A stretch of 64,000 bases of DNA, taken from Dryocosmus kuriphilus (taxonomy: Eukaryota; Arthropoda; Insecta; Hymenoptera; Cynipidae). The stretch spans positions 79,302,627 to 79,366,626 of the forward strand of contig CM076193.1 of the NCBI GenBank assembly GCA_038277395.1, given 5' to 3'. This document shows, piece after piece, positions 10,059-23,949 of the stretch. Made by a program: the position numbers and the translations under genes. Each line of letters opens with the position of its first letter. The stretch's first letter is position 1. The notes below the pieces were generated by a model. It was not told where the DNA came from. It saw only the letters and a program-made list of their open reading frames with translations, and made no database searches.

Positions 10059-12886
10059 AGAGTTACAGGAGTTCTGATCGGAGTTCTGGTAGCCCACCAA
10101 AAAGTCCTAAAAAAAAGTCCTATAACATTTTTCGACAAACTCAAAATCCAAAATACTACAAGACGTTCAGTGTGTCCAAAAATTTTGAAATCCAAAATTT
10201 TTAGAGTTCCAGGAGTTCTGATCGGAGTTCTGGTAGCCCCCCAAGGATTCCTACAAATAAGTCTCATAACATTTTTCGGCAAACTCAAAATCCAAAAAAC
10301 TACAAGACTTTAAGTATGTCCAAAAATTTTGAAATCCAAAATTTTGAGAATTCCAGGAGTTCTGATCAGAGTTCTGGTAGCCACCTAAGGTGTCCTACAA
10401 AAAAGTCCTATAACATTTTTCAACAAACTCAAAATCCAAAATACTACAGGACGTTCAGTGTGTCCAAAAATTCTGAAATCCGAAATTTTAAGAGTTCCAG
10501 GAGTTCTGATCAGAGTTCTGGTAGCCCCCCGAGGAGTCCTACAAAAAAGTCCTATAACATTTTTCGACAAACTCAAAATCGAAAAAACTGCAAGACGTTC
10601 AGTGTGTCCAAAAATTTTGAAATCCGAAATTTTAAGAGTTCCAGGAGTTCTGATCAGAGTTCTGGTAGCCCCCCCAAAGAGTTGTAGAAAAAAGCCCTAT
10701 AACATTTTTCGGCAAACTCAAAATCCAAAATACTACAACACGTTAAGTGTGTCCAAAAATTTTGAAATCCATAATTTTGAGAGTTCCAGGAGTTCTGATC
10801 GGAGTTCTAGTAGCCCCCCTAGGAGTCCTACAAAAAAGTCCTACAACATTTTTCGGCAAACTCAAAATCCAAAATACTACAACACGTTAAGTGTGTCCAA
10901 AAATTTTGAAATCCGAAATTTTGAGAGTTCCAGGAGTTCTGATCGGAGTTCTGGTAGCCCCCCGAGGAGTCCTACAAAAAAGTCCTACAACATTTTTCGA
11001 CAAACTCAAAATCCAAAAAACTACAAGACGTACAGTGTGTGCAAAAAATTTGAAATCCAAAATTTTGAGAGTTCCAGGAGTTCTGATCGGAGTTCTGGTA
11101 GCCCCCCGAGGAGTCATACAAAAAAGTCGTACAACATTTTTCGACAATCTCAAAATCCAAAAAACTACAAGACTTTAAGTAGTCCAAAAATTTTGAAATC
11201 CAAAAATTTGAGACTTCCAGGAGTTCTGATTGGAGTTCTGGTAGCCCCCCAAAGAGTTCTAGAAAAAAGTCCTACAACATTTTTCGGCAAACTCAAAATC
11301 CAAAATACTACAAGACGTTAAGTGTGTCCAAAAATTTTGAAATTCGAAATTTTGAGAGTTCCAGAAGTTCTGATTGGAGTTCTGGTAGCCCCCCAGGGAT
11401 TCCTACAAAAAAGTCCTATAACATTTTTCGACAAACTCAAAATCCAAAACACTACAAGACGTTAAGTGTGTCCAAAAATTTTGAAATCCATAATTTTGAG
11501 AGTTCCAGGAGTTCTGATCGGAGTTCTAGTAGCCCCCCGAGAAGTCCTACAAAAAAGTCCTACAACATTTTTCGACAAACTCAAAATCCAAAAAACTACA
11601 AGACGTACAGTGTGTGCAAAAAATTTGAAATCCAAAATTTTGAGAGTTCCAGGAGTTCTGATTGGAGTTCTGGTAGTAGCCCCCCAAAGAGTTCTAGAAA
11701 AAAGTCCTACAACATTTTTCGGCAAACTCAAAATCCAAAATACTACAAGACGTTAAGTGTGTCCAAAAATGTTGAAATTCGAAATTTTGAGAGTTCCAGA
11801 AGTTCTGATTGGAGTTCTGTTAGCCCCCCGAGGAGTCCTACAAAAAGGTCCTACAACATGTTTCGACAAACTCAAAATCCAAAAAACTACAGGACGTTCA
11901 GTGTGTCCAAAAATTTTGAAATCCATAATTTTGAGAGTTCCAGGAGTTCTGATCGGAGTTCTAGTAGCCCCCCGAGGAGTCCTACAAAAAAGTCCTACAG
12001 CATTTTTCGGCAAACTCAAAATCCAAAATACTACAACACGTTAAGTGTGTCCAAAAATTTTGAAATCCGAAATTTTGAGAGTTCCAGGAGTTCTGATCGG
12101 AGTTCTGGTAGCCCCCCGAGGAGTCCTACAAAAAAGTCCTACAACATTTTTCGACAAACTCAAAATCCAAAAAACTACAAGACGTACAGTGTGTGCAAAA
12201 AATTTGAAATACAAAATTTTGAGAGTTCCAGGAGTTCTGATCGGAGTTCTGGTAGCCCTCCGAGGAGTCATACAAAAAATTCGTACAACATTTTTCGACA
12301 ATCTCAAAATCCAAAAAACTACAAGACTTTAAGTATGTCCAAAAATTTTGAAATCCAAAAATTTGAGACTTCCAGGAGTTCTGATTGGAGTTCTGGTAGC
12401 CCCCCAAAGAGTTCTAGAAAAAATTCCTACAACATTTTTCGGCAAACTCAAAATCCAAAATACTACAAGACGTTAAGTGTGTCCAAAAATTTTGAAATTC
12501 GAAATTTTGAGAGTTCCAGAAGTTCTGATTGGAGTTCTGGTAGCCCCCCCAGGGAGTCCTACAAAAAAGTCCTATAACATTTTTCGACAAACTCAAAATC
12601 CAAAATACTACAAGACGTTAAGTGTGTCCAAAAATTTTGAAATCCATAATTTTGAGAGTTCCAGGAGTTCTGAGTTCTGATCGGAGTTCTAGTAGCCCCC
12701 CGAGGAGTCCTACAAAAAAGTCCTACAACATTTTTCGGCAAACTCAAAATCCAAAATACTACAAGACGTTAAGTGTATCCAAAAATTTTGAAATTCGAAA
12801 TTTTGAGAGTTCCAGGAGTTCTGATTGGAGTTCTGGTAGCCCCCCAAAGAGTCCTAAAAAAAAGTCCTATAACATCTTTCGACAAA
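10059..12886 (+). repeat. 144-bp satellite array, forward orientation (about 20 monomers)
   Basis: The block tccaaaaattttgaaatcc recurs at 144-bp intervals (for example 10316, about 10460, 10604, 10748, 10892, 11036). Each monomer has agttccaggagttctgat, a run of C (tagcccccc), two agtcct blocks and caaactcaaaatcc. Because 144 is 48 codons, reading frames stay open across monomers on both strands and give long apparent proteins of 48-residue repeats; I do not regard these as genes. One monomer carries a 3-bp gain (11676-11680 region), and another an 8-bp duplication of gagttct (12666-12680). Confidence 0.95.
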
Positions 12887-14229
12887 CTCTACATCTACTA
12901 TGTTTGGAAGAATGGTTTTCAATTCTGTGCATATTTTGTATAAATGATAATTAGCTTTTTATTGGAAATTTGTATAAAGGAAGTGTAGTAAGTAGACTTT
13001 ATAGCATTATTATTTTGTGCGTTTCTCTTCTTTGGACTTCGTCTGCAAAACTAAGAAGTTGTACATGCAATGATATTTAACAACATCTTTCATTTTTAAT
13101 AATTTATAAATTTCCGTTAAACGTTAATAACTGCACTAGTTTAGAAAAAAATCATTTACATTTGATGCGACTATTTTTTTCTATGTATTCTGGCTCGCTA
13201 AATTTGAAAATCATATTGGAATTTTTTTTTATGGATAGGTTTTCGAGATATGAATTTTCGAAGTTTGTTTCGTTTTCTTGGGAGGTGGTACCTTCGCATG
13301 TTAGGTCATATCAGTTTAGTAGTTTAAATGATATGGCCTATAATATATGAGAAACTTCGACTTTTTTGGGCAATTTAAAAATCAAAAATCGACTATTTTG
13401 CCATACAAAAATAGAAAACGTTAAATAATGTCAAGTTTATTATTGTTTACATATAGATCGTACTTTTAGAAATAAATGAAGGTATTGACAAATAAAATCT
13501 ATGGATAAATACCGGAGTTATGAGATTTTGAGTGAAAGTACCGAAAATCAAATTTTACTTTGTTTTTTATTTTTCCCACATTTACAGTTATTACTTGTAT
13601 GTTGTTTTATTCAAGGTATTTACAATTTAATTCAAGAATGAATTTTTTCACAGATTAAATATAGTTTCCAGTGTTTTTCTCATTTAAATTTTGAATTTGA
13701 AATGTTGATTTCACTTGGGTTACAAAAGGCGCACTGGTCGATGATAAAAAGGGATCTGTGCAGGCGGTTAGGTAAAATGTCAGTAGACAATACTGAACAT
13801 TACCTAATCGAGTATGTTTGGAGAAAAGCATTCATCTAAAATGAAAAAATCTTTCTCAGTGTTTTTTCGAAGCAATAAAGTATTTTTATCCCCAGTGATG
13901 GTTTTTTAATTATTTTGTGTATTCTTCTTTTTGTATTTGTTCATGTTTTTTCAGGAACTTCTTGTCAACAACTGGCCCTTTTCAGGACCATAAAATTTTG
14001 TTAACAAAGGAATTATTTGTTGTTTTGATACATGTTTTTTTCAGCCTTTAAGTTTTTAAACAATTGGCCCTTTTCAGAGCCACTAAATGTTTCTAACAAA
14101 GGAATTATTTCTTGTTGTGATACATACTTTTTTCAGCCTATAAGTTGTTAAACAAATTTTGTGGTTTAATATTCATATTTAAGGTTTTTTGCAGATTTGA
14201 ATTTTCGTAATTGCTAAAAATATTGTTAG
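12887..14229. other. Central spacer of the Foldback-like element
   Basis: AT-rich, single-copy-looking sequence between the two opposed arrays. The longest open frame (13162-13350, 62 codons) has no recognisable motif and is not annotated. Near the right side is a ~91-bp tandem repeat (13967-14155). No transposase-like motif was found on either strand. Confidence 0.7.
13967..14155. repeat. ~91-bp tandem repeat in the spacer
   Basis: The order ggcccttttcag, aaaggaattattt, gatacat and ttttttcagcct is repeated from 13967 and again from 14058. A partial third copy precedes it (tgttttttcaggaactt at about 13945). Confidence 0.8.
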
Positions 14230-17200
14230 TTCGAATTTCAAAATTTTTGGACACACTTAACGTCTTGTAGTATGTGGGATTTTAAGTTTGCCGAAAAATG
14301 TTATAAGACTTTTTTCTAGAACTCTTTGGGGGGCCACCAGAACTCCGATCAGAATTCCTGGAACTCTCCAATTTTTGGATTTCAAAATTTTTGGACATAC
14401 TTAAAGTCTTGTAGTATTTTGGATTTTGAGTTTGCCGAAAAATGTTGTAGGACTTTTTTCTAGAACTCTTTGGGGGGCTACCAGAACTCCAATCAGAACT
14501 CCTGGAAGTCTCAAATTTTTGGATTTCAAAATTTTTGGACATACTTAAAGTCTTGTAGTTTTTTGGATTTTGAGTTTGTCGAAAAATGTTGTAGGACTTT
14601 TTTGTAGGACTCCTCGGGGAGCTACCAGAACTCCGATCAGAACTCCTGGAACTCTCAAAATTTTGGATTTCAAAATTTTTGGACACACTGAACGTGTTGT
14701 AGTATTCTGGATTTTGAGTTTGCCGAAAAATGTTGTAGGACTTTTTTGTACGACTCCTCGGGGGGCTACCAGCACTCCGATCAGAACTCCTGGAACTGTC
14801 AAAATTTTGGATTTCAAAATTTTTGGACACACTTAACGTGTTGTAGTATTTTGGATTTTGAGTTTGTCGAAAAATGTTATGGGACTTTTTTGTAGGACTC
14901 CTCGGGGGGCTACCAGAACTCCGATCAGAACTTCTGGAACTCACAAAATTTCGAATTTCAAAATTTTTGGACACACTGAACGTCCTGTAGATTTTTTTGG
15001 ATTTTGAGTTTGTCGAAACATGTTGTAGGACTTTTTTGTAGGACTCCTCGGGGGGCTACCAGAACACTCCGATCAGAACTCCTGGAACTGTCAAAATTTT
15101 GGATTTCAAAATTTTTGGACACACTTAACGTGTTGTAGTATTTTGGATTTTGAGTTTGTCGAAAAATGTTGTAGGACTTTTTTGTAGGACTCCTCGGGGA
15201 GCTACCAGAACTCCGATCAGAACTCCTGGAACTCTCAAAATTTTGGATTTCAAAATTTTTGGACACACTGAACGTGTTGTAGTATTCTGGATTTTGAGTT
15301 TGCCGAAAAATGTTGTAGGACTTTTTTGTACGACTCCTCGGGGGGCTACCAGCACTCCGATCAGAACTCCTGGAACTGTCAAAATTTTGGATTTCAAAAT
15401 TTTTGGACACACTTAACGTGTTGTAGTATTTTGGATTTTGAGTTTGTCGAAACATGTTGTAGGACTTTTTTGTAGGACTCCTCGGGGGGCTACCAGAACT
15501 CCGATCAGAACTCCTGGAATTCTCAAAATTTTGGATTTCAACATTTTTGGACACACTGAACGTCCTGTAGTTTTTTGGATTTTGAGTTTGTCGAAACATG
15601 TTGTAGGACTTTTTTGTAGGACTCCTCGGGGGGCTACCAGCACTCCGATCAGAACTCCTGGAACTGTCAAAATTTTGGATTTCAAAATTTTTGGACACAC
15701 TTAACGTGTTGTAGTATTTTGGATTTTGAGTTTGTCGAAAAATGTTATGGGACTTTTTTGTAGGACTCCTCGGGGGGCTACCAGAACTCCGATCAGAACT
15801 TCTGGAACTCACAAAATTTCGAATTTCAAAATTTTTGGACACACTTAACGTGTTGTAGTATTTTGGATTTTGAGTTTGCCGAAAAATGTTATAGGGCTTT
15901 TTTCTAGAACTCTTTGGGGGGCTACCAGAACTCTGATCAGAACTCCTGGAACTCTTACAATTTCGGATTTCAAAATTTTTGGACACACTGAACGTCCTGT
16001 AGTTTTTTGGATTTTGAGTTTGTCGCAAAATGTTATGGGACTTTTTTGTAGGACTCCTCGGGGGCTACCAGAACTTCGATCAGAACTCCTGGAACTCTCA
16101 AAATTTTGAATTTCAAAATTTTTGGACACACTTAACGTTTGTAGTATTTTGGATTTTGAGTTTGCCGAAAAATGTTATAGGACTTTTTTGTAGGACTCCT
16201 CGGGGGGCTACCAGAAACTCTGATCAGAACTCCTGGAACTCTTAAAATTTCGGATTTCAAATTTTTTGGACACACTGAACGTCCTGTAGTTTTTTGGATT
16301 TTGAGTTTGTCGAAACATGTTGTAGGACTTTTTTGTAGGACTCCTCGGGGGGCTACCAGAACTCCGATCAGAACTCCTGGAACTCTCAAAATTTTGGATT
16401 TCAAAATTTTTGGACACACTGAACGTGTTGTAGTATTTTGGATTTTGAGTTTGCCAAAAAATGTTGTAGGACTTTTTTATACGACTCCTCGGGGGCTACC
16501 AGAACTCTGATCAGAACTCCTGGAACTCTTAAAATTTCGGATTTCAAAATTTTTGGACACACTGAACGTCCTGTAGTTTTTTGGATTTTGAGTTTGTCGA
16601 AACATGTTGTAGGACTTTTTTGTAGGACTCCTCGGGGGGCTACCAGAACTCCGATCAGAACTCCTGGAACTCTCCTGGAACTCTCAAAATTTTGGAATGT
16701 TTGGGTAGGACTTTTTTATAACTCCTCGGGGGGCTACCAGAACTCTGATCAGAACTCCTAAATTTTTGGACACACTGAACGTGTTGTAGTATTATTTTGG
16801 ATTTTGAGTTTGCCAAAAAATGTTGTAGGACTTTTTTATACGACTCCTCGGGGGGCTACCAGAACTCGATCAGAACTCCTGGAACTCTCAAAATTTTGGA
16901 TTTCAAAATTTTTGGACACACTGAACGTGTTGTAGTATTTTGGATTTTGAGTTTGTCGAAAAATGTTGTAGGACTTTTTTGTAGGACTCCTGGGGGGCTA
17001 CCAGAACTCCGATCAGAACTCCTGGAACTCCTGGAACTCTTAGTAAATTTCGGATTTCAAATTTTTTGGACACACTGAACTGGTCCTGTACTTAACGTCT
17101 TGTTTTTTGGATTTTGAGTTTGTCGAAACATGTTGTAGGACTTTTTTGTAGGACTCCTCGGGGGGCTACCAGAACTCGATCAGAACTCCTGGAACTCTCA

Positions 17201-20200
17201 AAATTTGGATTTCAAAATTTTTGGACACACTTAAAGTTTTTGGGATTTCAAAATTTTTGGACATCACTTCAAAACGTTTGGACACACTGAAGTGGATTTT
17301 GGATTTTGAACTTTCAGAACTCCTGGAAAAATTTTGTTTCAAAATTTTTGGATTGTAGTATTTTGGATTTTGAGTTTGTCGAAAAATGTTGTAGGACTAG
17401 GACTCCTCGGGGGGCTACCAGAACTCCGATCAGAACTCCTGGAACTCTCAAAATTTCGGATTTCAAAATTTTTGGACACACTGAAACTGTAGTTGTTTAT
17501 TTTGGATTTTGAGTTTGCCGAAAATGTTGTAGGACTTTTTTGAACTCCTCGGGGGGCTACCAGAACTCCGATCAGAACTCCTGGAACTCAAATTTGGATT
17601 TCAAAATTTTTGGACACACTTAACGTGTTGTAGTATTTTGGACGGGGAACTCTTCGGGGGGCTACCAGAACTCCGATCAGAACTCCTGGAACTCTCAAAA
17701 TTTCGGATTTCAAATTTTTTGGACACACTTAACGTGTTGTAGTATTTTGGATTTTGAGTTTGCCGAAAAATGTTGTAGGACTTTTTTGTAGACTTCGGGG
17801 GGCTACCAGAACTCTGATCAGAACTCCTGGAACTCTTAAAATTTCGGATTTCAAATTTTTTGGACACACTGAACGTCCTGTAGTTTTTTGGATTTTGAGT
17901 TTGTCGAAAAACATGTTATAGGACTTTTTTGTAGGACTCCTCGGGGGGCTACCAGAACTCCGATCAGAACTCCTGGAACTCTAAAATTTTGGATTTCAAA
18001 ATTTTTTGGACACACTGAACGTGTTGTAGTTTTTGGATTTTGACGAAAAATGTTGTAGGACTTTTTTGTAGGACTCCTCGGGGGGCTACCAGAACTCCGA
18101 TCAGAACTCCTGGAACTCTCAAAATTTTGGATTTCAAATTTTTTGGACACACTGAAAGTTTTTTGGGAGTTTTCAAAAATGTTGTAGGACTTTTTTTTTG
18201 GACACACTCCTGGAACGTCAAAATTTTTGGACACACTGAACGTGTTGTAGTATTTTGTAGTTTTTTGGATCCTGTAGTTTTTTGATTTTGTTTGTCGAAA
18301 CATGTTGTAGGACTTTTTTGTAGGACTCCTCGGGGGGCTACCAGAACTCCGATCAGAACTCCTGGAACTCTCAAAATTTTGGATTTCAAAATTTTTGGAC
18401 ACACTGAACGTGTTGTAGTATTTTGGATTTTGAGTTTGCCGAAAAAAATGTTGTAGGACTTTTTTATACGACTCCTCGGGGGGCTACCAGAACTCTGATC
18501 AGAACTCCTGGAACTCTTAAAATTTCGGATTTCAAAATTTTTGGACACACTGAACGTCCTGTAGTTTTTTGGATTTTGAGTTTGTCGAAACATGTTGTAG
18601 GACTTTTTTGTAGGACTCCTCGGGGGGCTACCAGAACTCCGATCAGAACTCCTGGAACTCTCAAAATTTTGGATTTCAAAATTTTTGGACACACTTAACG
18701 TGTTGTAGTATTTTTTTGGATTTTGAGTTTGCCGAAAAATGTTATAGGGCTTTTTTCTAGAACTCTTTGGGGGGCTACCAGAACTGTTCTGGAACTATTT
18801 CGAATTTCAAAATTTTTGGACACACTTAACGTCTTTTTAGGACTTTTTTGTAGGACTCCTCGGGGGGCTACCAGAACTCCGATCAGAACTCCTGGAACTC
18901 TCAAAATTTTGGATTTCAAAATTTTTGGACACACTTAACGTGTTATAGTATTTTGGATTTTGAGTTTGCCGAAAAATGTTATAGGGCTTTTTTCTAGAAC
19001 TCTTTGGGGGGCTACCAGAACTTCTGGAACTCACAAAATTTCGAATTTCAAAATTTTTTGGACACACTGAACGTCCTGTAGTTTTTTGGATTTTGAGTTT
19101 GTCGAAACATGTTGTAGGACTTTTTTGTAGGACTCCTCGGGGGGCTACCAGAACTCCGATTTGATTTCAAAATTTTTGGACACACTGAACGTGTTGTAGT
19201 ATTTTGGATTTTGAGTTTGCCAAAAAATGTTGTAGGACTTTTTTTATACGACTCCTCGGGGGGCTACCAGAACTCTGATCAGAAACTCCTGGAACTCTTA
19301 AAATTTCGGATTTCAAAATTTTTGGACACACTGAACGTGTTTGTAGTATTTTGGATTTTGAGTTTGCCAAAAAATGTTGTAGGACTTTTTTGTACGACTC
19401 CTCGGGGGGCTACCAGAACTCTGATCAGAACTCCTGGAACTCTTAAAATTTCGGATTTCAAAATTTTTGGACACACTGAACGTCCTGTAGTTTTTTGGAT
19501 TTTGAGTTTGTCGAAACATGTTGTAGGACTTTTTTGTAGGACTCCTCGGGGGGCTACCAGAACTCCGATCAGAACTCCTGGAAAAAATTTTGGATTTCAA
19601 AAGGGACACACTTAACGTGTTGTAGTATTTTGGATTTTGAGTTTGCCGAAAAATGTTATAGGGCTTTTTTTTCTAGAACTCTTTGGGGGGCTACCAGAAC
19701 TCCGATCAGAACTTCTGGGGCATTTCAAAATTTTTGGACACACTTAACGTGTTGTAGTATTTTGGATTTTGAGTTTGCCGAAAAATGTTTGTAGGACTTT
19801 TTTGTACGACTCCTCGGGGGGCTACCAGAACTCTGATCAGAACTCCTGGAACTCTTAAAATTTCGGATTTCAAATTTTTTGGACACACTGAACGTCCTTA
19901 GTTTTTTGGATTTTCAAAATTTTTGGAGTTTGTCGAAACATGTTGTAGGACTTTTTTGTAGGACTCCTCGGGGGGCTACCAGAACTCCGATCAGAACTCC
20001 TGTCAAAATTTTCAAAATTTCAAAATTTTTGGACACACTGAACGTGTTGTAGTATTTTGGATTTTGAGTTTGCCGAAAAATGTTGTAGGACTTTTTTGTA
20101 GGACTCCTCGGGGGGCTACCAGAACTCTGATCAGAACTCCTGGAACTCTTAAAATTTCGGATTTCAAAATTTTTGGACACACTGAACGTCCTGTAGTTTT

Positions 20201-23200
20201 TTGGATTTTGAGTTTGTCGAAACATGTTGTAGGACTTTTTTGTAGGACTCCTCGGGGGGCTACCAGAACTCCGATCAGAACTCCTGGAACTCTCAAAATT
20301 TTGGATTTCAAAATTTTTGGACACACTGAACGTGTTGTAGTATTTTGGATTTTGAGTTTGCCAAAAAATGTTGTAGGACTTTTTTATACGACTCCTCGGG
20401 GGGCTACCAGAACTCTGATCAGAACTCCTGGAACTCTTAAAATTTCGGATTTCAAAATTTTTGGACACACTGAACGTCCTGTAGTTTTTTGGATTTTGAG
20501 TTTGTCGAAAAATGTTGTAGGACTTTTTTGTAGGACTCCTCGGGGGGCTACCAGAACTCCGATCAGAATTCCTGGAACTCTGGAATTTCGGATTTCTCAC
20601 TGAACGTCCTGTAGTTTTTTGGATTTTGAGTTTTCAAAATTTTTGGACACTGGAACTTCAAAACGTGTTGTTATTTTGGATTTTGAGTTTCGAAAAATGT
20701 TATAGGGCTTTTTTCTAGAACTTTTGGGGGGCTACCAGAACTCCGATCAGAACTTCTGGAACTCACAAAATTTCGAATTTCAAAATTTTTGGACACACTT
20801 AACGTCTTGTAGTATTTTGGATTTTGAGTTTGCCGAAAAATGTTGTAGGACTTTTTTGTACGACTCCTCGGGGGGCTACCAGAACTCTGATCAGAACTCC
20901 TGGAACTCTTAAAATTTCGGATTTCAAATTTTTTGGACACACTGAACGTCCTGTAGTTTTTTGGATTTTGAGTTTGTCGAAACATGTTGTAGGACTTTTT
21001 TGTAGGACTCCTCGGGGGGCTACCAGAACTCCGATCAGAACTCCTGGAACTCTCAAAATTTTGGATTTCAAAATTTTTGGACACACACTTAACGTGTTGT
21101 AGTATTTTGGATTTTGAACGTGTTGTAGCTTTTTTCGAGAACTCTTTTTGGATTTTGAGTTTTTCAAAAAACATGTTGTAGGACTTTTTTGTAGGAGGAC
21201 TCCTCGGGGGGCTACCAGAACTCTGATCAGAACTCCTGGAACTCTTAAAATTTCGGATTTCAAATTTTTTGGACACACTGAACGTCCTGTAGTTTTTTGG
21301 ATTTTGAGTTTGTCGAAACAAACTTTTTTTTTTACCAGGAACTCCTGGAACTCTTAAAATTTCGGATTTCAAATTTTTTGGACACACTGAACGTCCTGTA
21401 GTTTTTTGGATTTTGAGTTTGTCGAAACATGTTGAAGGACTTTTTTTGTAGGACTCCTCGGGGGGCTACCAGAACTCCGATCAGAACTCCTGGAACTCTC
21501 AAAATTTTGGATTTCAAAATTTTTGGACACACTGAACGTGTTGTAGTATTTTGGATTTTGAGTTTGCCAAAAAATGTTGTAGGACTTTTTTATACGACTC
21601 CTCGGGGGGCTACCAGAACTCTGATCAGAACTCCTGGAACTCTTAAAATTTCGGATTTCAAAATTTTTGGACACACTGAACGTCCTGTAGTTTTTTGGAT
21701 TTTGAGTTTGTCGAAACATGTTGTAGGACTTTTTTGTAGGACTCCTCGGGGGGCTACCAGAACTCCGATCAGAACTCCTGGAACTCTCAAAATTTTGGAT
21801 TTCAAAATTTTTGGACACACTTAACGTGTTGTAGTATTTTGGATTTTGAGTTTGCCGAAAAATGTTATAGGGCTTTTTTCTAGAACTCTTTGGGGGGCTA
21901 CCAGAACTCCGATCAGAACTTCTGGAACTCACAAAATTTCGAATTTCAAAATTTTTGGACACACTTAACGTCTTGTAGTATTTTGGATTTTGAGTTTGCC
22001 GAAAAATGTTGTAGGACTTTTTTGTACGACTCCTCGGGGGGCTACCAGAACTCCGATCAGAACTCCTGGAACTCTCAAAATTTTGAATTTCAAAATTTTT
22101 GGACACACTTAACGTGTTGTAGTATTTTGGATTTTGAGTTTGCCGAAAAATGTTATAGGACTTTTTTGTAGGACTCCTCGGGGGGCTACCAGAACTCTGA
22201 TCAGAACTCCTGGAACTCTTAAAATTTCGGATTTCAAATTTTTTGGACACACTGAACGTCCTGTAGTTTTTTGGATTTTGAGTTTGTCGAAACATGTTGT
22301 AGGACTTTTTTGTAGGACTCCTCGGGGGGCTACCAGAACTCCGATCAGAACTCCTGGAACTCTCAAAATTTTGGATTTCAAAATTTTTGGACACACTGAA
22401 CGTGTTGTAGTATTTTGGATTTTGAGTTTGCCAAAAAATGTTGTAGGACTTTTTTATACGACTCCTCGGGGGGCTACCAGAACTCTGATCAGAACTCCTG
22501 GAACTCTTAAAATTTCGGATTTCAAAATTTTTGGACACACTGAACGTCCTGTAGTTTTTTGGATTTTGAGTTTGTCGAAACATGTTGTAGGACTTTTTTG
22601 TAGGACTCCTCGGGGGGCTACCAGAACTCCGATCAGAACTCCTGGAACTCTCAAAATTTTGGATTTCAAAATTTTTGGACACACTGAACGTGTTGTAGTA
22701 TTTTGGATTTTGAGTTTGCCAAAAAATGTTGTAGGGCTTTTTTATACGACTCCTCGGGGGGCTACCAGAACTCTGATCAGAACTCCTGGAACTCTTAAAA
22801 TTTCGGATTTCAAAATTTTTGGACACACTGAACGTCCTGTAGTTTTTTGGATTTTGAGTTTGTCGAAACATGTTGTAGGACTTTTTTGTAGGACTCCTCG
22901 GGGGGCTTGCAGAACTCCGATCAGAACTCCTGGAACTCTCAAAGTTTTGGATTTCAAAATTTTTGGACACACTTAACGTGTTGTAGTATTTTGGATTTTG
23001 AGTTTGCCGAAAAATGTTTTAGGGCTTTTTTCTAGAACTCTTTGGGGGGCTACCAGAACTCCGATCAGAACTTCTGGAACTCACAAAATTTCGAATTTCA
23101 AAATTTTTGGACACACTTAACGTCTTGTAGTATTTTGGATTTTGAGTTTGCCGAAAAATGTTGTAGGACTTTTTTGTACGACTCCTCGGGGGGCTACCAG

Positions 23201-23949
23201 AATCTCTGATCAGAACTCCTGGAACTCTTAAAATTTCGGATTTCAAATTTTTTGGACACACTGAACGTCCTGTAGTTTTTTGGATTTTGAGTTTGTCGAA
23301 ACATGTTGTAGGACTTTTTTGTAGGACTCCTCGGGGGGCTACCAGAACTCCGATCAGAACTCCTGGAATTCTCAAAATTTTGGATTTCAAAATTTTTGGA
23401 CACACTGAACGTCCTGTAGTTTTTTGGATTTTGAGTTTGTCGAAACATGTTGTAGGACTTTTTTGTAGGACTCCTCGGGGGGCTACCGGAACTCCGATCA
23501 GAACTCCTGGAACTCTCAAAATTTTGGATTTCAAAATTTTTGGACACACTTAACGTGTCGTAGTATTTTGGATTTTGAGTTTGCCGAAAAATGTTATAGG
23601 GCTTTTTTCTAGAACTCTTTGGGGGGCTACCAGAACTTTGATCAGAACTCCTGGAACTCTTAAAATTTCGGATTTCAAAATTTTTGGACACACTGAACGT
23701 CCTGTAGTTTTTTGGATTTTGAGTTTGTCGAAAAATGTTATGGGACTTTTTTGTAGGACTCCTCGGGGGGCTACCAGAACTCCGATCAGAACTCCTGGAA
23801 CTCTCAAAATTTTGGATTTCAAAATTTTTGGACACACTTAACGTGTTGTAGTATTTTGGATTTTGAGTTTGCCGAAAAATGTTATAGGGCTTTTTTCTAG
23901 AACTCTTTGGGGGGCTACCAGAACTCTGATCAGAACTCCTGGAACTCTT
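14230..23949 (-). repeat. 144-bp satellite array, reverse orientation (about 67 monomers)
   Basis: The same monomer as in 10059-12886 but in the opposite orientation (ggatttcaaaatttttggac recurring). The section 20040-22975 is organised as a 288-bp dimer alternating two monomer types: one with gtcctgtag, gtcgaaacatg and ctcaaaattttgg, the other with gtgttgtag, gccaaaaaatg and cttaaaatttcgg. The section 16650-19720 contains many truncated or fused monomers (for example 17220-17340 and 18130-18290). The apparent proteins of 48-residue repeats here are shadows of the satellite. Confidence 0.95.

Noticed and set aside
13162..13350. Possible gene in the central spacer of the Foldback-like element
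   Set aside because: 62 codons, AT-driven composition, no recognisable motif and no second conserved copy.
21369..22970. A 533-codon minus-strand open frame, and other long frames in 10.3-23.8 kb
   Set aside because: They are 48-residue repeats produced by the 144-bp satellite, with other frames of the same monomers open too and no start context or domain. Treated as shadows of the repeat.
14230..23949. A CRISPR-like or regulatory repeat array
   Set aside because: Units are contiguous 144-bp monomers without spacers, in a eukaryotic setting.
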